NCBI GenBank assembly: GCA_019118745.1
Contig: DWYJ01000101.1
Coordinates: forward strand, 1-38,765
Length of the DNA: 38,765 bases
Direction: 5' to 3'
From: Candidatus Desulfovibrio gallistercoris
Lineage (GTDB): Bacteria > Desulfobacterota > Desulfovibrionia > Desulfovibrionales > Desulfovibrionaceae
Shown: piece after piece, positions 37,653 through 38,765 of the stretch
Position numbering within the stretch: position 1 is the stretch's first letter
Layout: every line of letters starts with the position of its first letter
Notes under the pieces: model-generated
Database searches by the model: none
Told to the model about the DNA's origin: nothing
Seen by the model: only the letters and a program-made list of their open reading frames with translations
Program-made: the position numbers and the translations under genes

Positions 37653-38271
37653 TACTCCCCTTGTCCGTGTGGTGGAGGGCGTCTCTGCCGTATGACGTGT
37701 CCCCTGCCCTCCGCTCGCCGCAGGGGGCCGTCGGCGCGCATCTTCCCGCGCTGCGCACGGGCGATATGCGCGCCTGCTGCGGCGCTCCCGCTGCGCGGGG
37801 ATCGCCTCCGCGCCCCGGCTCGCTGGGCTGAGAGGATTTTTCCGGCCTGCACGTACAGCGACGGGAAGCATCTTCTCCGGCATGGCGAACGCCCTATGCC
37901 GCGCGAAAAAGAAGGAAAGGGGAAACAAACCCACACCTTGCCAGCCAGGCATCAACTCTACATGCCTGCCAGCCTCTTCGGCACAGCGCACGGAATCAAT
38001 AAAGGAAAGCCTCCTTCCCCCCGTCAAGAGAAGGCTGTCCCCCAACTTACGGAAAACCGACACCACGATTTTGCCAGTGTAAGCGCGGCATGGCGCGGAG
38101 GAGATCGCCGCCCCGCAGGGGCGGAAGCTCCGACGCCGCCCGGACGCTCGTCACGCGCAATGCGCAGGACAGCGGGAGGGCGATGCCCTATGCCGTGCGG
38201 CAGGGAGGAGGAAGAGGGACTAGCTAAGCAGATCTACAAGTTGTCACGGATGGCTGCCCCAACGCGGGGTT
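37653..38271. other. Intergenic stretch without a gene
   Basis: I find no credible coding frame, tRNA or promoter here. It contains G/C palindromes and a partial direct repeat (GCCCTATGCCG at about 37892 and 38184). The two R4 copies flank it in inverted orientation. Confidence 0.5.
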
Positions 38272-38317
38272 GGGGGTCGTAGGGGGTAAGGGGCTGCGCA
38301 AGCCCCTTATCCCCTGC
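38272..38317 (-). repeat. R4 hairpin repeat, right copy
   Basis: GGGGGTCGTAGGGGG (38272-38286) is the exact complement of the left copy's 15 bases. It is followed by a hairpin, TAAGGGGCT/AGCCCCTTA, with outer GGGG/CCCC pairs. Confidence 0.6.
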
Positions 38318-38634
38318 CCCGCGCCGGGAGGCGACCATGCCCGGATGCCGGGCAGCAGCCGCAAGCCAACGGAAGAAAGAGAAGGCCCCTATCCCGTCAA
38401 AAGGGACGATGCCAAGAAGCAGAGCCAAAGACACAAGCAAGGGTAAAGAAACGTGTTCAGCGCGGAAAGAGAACGCAAAGGGAAGTGGAGAGGGAAGCGT
38501 AAAATTCCCCCAGCTCAGGCAAAAGCTGAGCGCAAGAGGGCAGATCCCTGAGAAGAGCGGAGGGCGGAAGGAAAGGAAGACGCGCGCGTGAGAGAGAAAA
38601 AAATCAGAGGGAGAGGGAAGGGAGTAGATAAAGG
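38318..38634. other. Purine-rich stretch downstream of the rRNA operon
   Basis: The plus strand is strongly A+G rich through most of this stretch, unlike the rest of the window. A small GCTCAG/CTGAGC hairpin is near 38514-38531. The minus-strand frame across it runs into the 5S gene and is not a gene. No tRNA is seen. Confidence 0.5.
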
Positions 38635-38668
38635 AAAAGGCTCCCGCGCTTCTAGCAGCAGGAGCCTT
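38634..38668 (-). terminator. Terminator of the rRNA operon
   Basis: AAGGCTCC (38637-38644) and GGAGCCTT (38661-38668) form an 8-bp stem. On the minus strand it is followed by TTTTCCTTT. It lies 12 bases beyond the 5S 3' end. Confidence 0.82.
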
Positions 38669-38680
38669 ACGAACAATCTT

Positions 38681-38765
38681 TGGCAGCGGCCTACTTTCCC
38701 ACATGACGTTATGCAGTATCATCGGCGATGGAGAGCTTAACTACCGAGTTCGGAATGGGGTCGGG
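38681..38765 (-). rRNA. rrf: 5S ribosomal RNA, partial (3' part)
   Basis: The minus strand reads CCGACCCCATTCCGAACTCG, then GGTAGTTAAGC, and ends GTAGGCCGCTGCCA, the conserved middle and 3' end of bacterial 5S rRNA. About 85 bases are inside the window; the 5' part lies beyond the right edge. The rest of the rRNA operon is expected to the right. Confidence 0.96.

Noticed and set aside
38234..38722. 162-codon minus-strand open frame at the right edge
   Set aside because: It starts inside the 5S rRNA gene and crosses the rRNA terminator; the Phe/Leu/Ser-rich product reflects the pyrimidine-rich strand.

Overview
The window looks like a chromosomal piece of a GC-rich sulfate-reducing bacterium of the Desulfovibrionaceae. 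The evidence is a tetraheme cytochrome c3 whose four heme motifs alternate CxxCH and CxxxxCH, a CobA-HemD fusion, a PurS-PurL fusion, futalosine-type menaquinone genes, and a 5S rRNA gene at the right edge. Nothing indicates a plasmid, prophage or intact insertion sequence.

Layout, left to right. (1) 0.1-3.4 kb, minus strand: an operon of a class IV aminotransferase, a glycosyltransferase and a TtuA-like tRNA thiolation enzyme, with 1-4 base overlaps. (2) 3.9-6.9 kb: asd (minus), divergent from pyrK-pyrD (plus). (3) 7.1-11.7 kb: a translationally coupled plus-strand operon of a GNAT/YghO-like protein, an extended SDR, an ABC-F ATPase and a Nudix hydrolase. (4) 12.2-13.7 kb: two exported proteins of the kind that accompany nickel/cobalt uptake. 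(5) 13.8-16.1 kb, minus: an APC permease and an acetamidase/formamidase. (6) 16.5-21.7 kb: hemW (minus), divergent from pepA, cobA-hemD and purN (plus). (7) 22.5-27.2 kb, minus: futalosine hydrolase, polyprenyl diphosphate synthase and purL. (8) 27.3-28.7 kb: a DUF2065 protein (plus), then menG/ubiE with a 56-codon gene in front of it (minus). (9) 29.0-32.5 kb, minus: a 971-residue repetitive protein and cytochrome c3. (10) 33.0-37.5 kb, plus: three sugar-handling genes. (11) 37.5-38.7 kb: no gene found, then the end of an rRNA operon.

The mqnB-like, polyprenyl synthase and menG genes together cover an early side-chain-free step, the side-chain supply and the final methylation of menaquinone synthesis. 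asd, purL, purN, pyrK and pyrD are ordinary biosynthetic genes.

The least ordinary content is in the gaps. Three small non-coding repeat families, named R1, R2 and R3 here, fill most gaps longer than 150 bp. R1 (about 120-155 bp, six copies) is a string of hairpins whose stems differ between copies but keep base pairing. R2 (up to 292 bp) has inverted ends starting CTAG and a 21-bp G/C hairpin; at two sites its CTAG end supplies the stop codon of the neighbouring gene. R3 (74 bp) sits in the loop of R2-type hairpins and is duplicated in tandem at one site. Other candidates for a second look are terminator-like hairpins directly before the ribosome binding sites of the 56-codon gene and of the permease, a pyrK promoter placed so that the mRNA should start at the start codon, and a possible lipid N-acylation gene pair.
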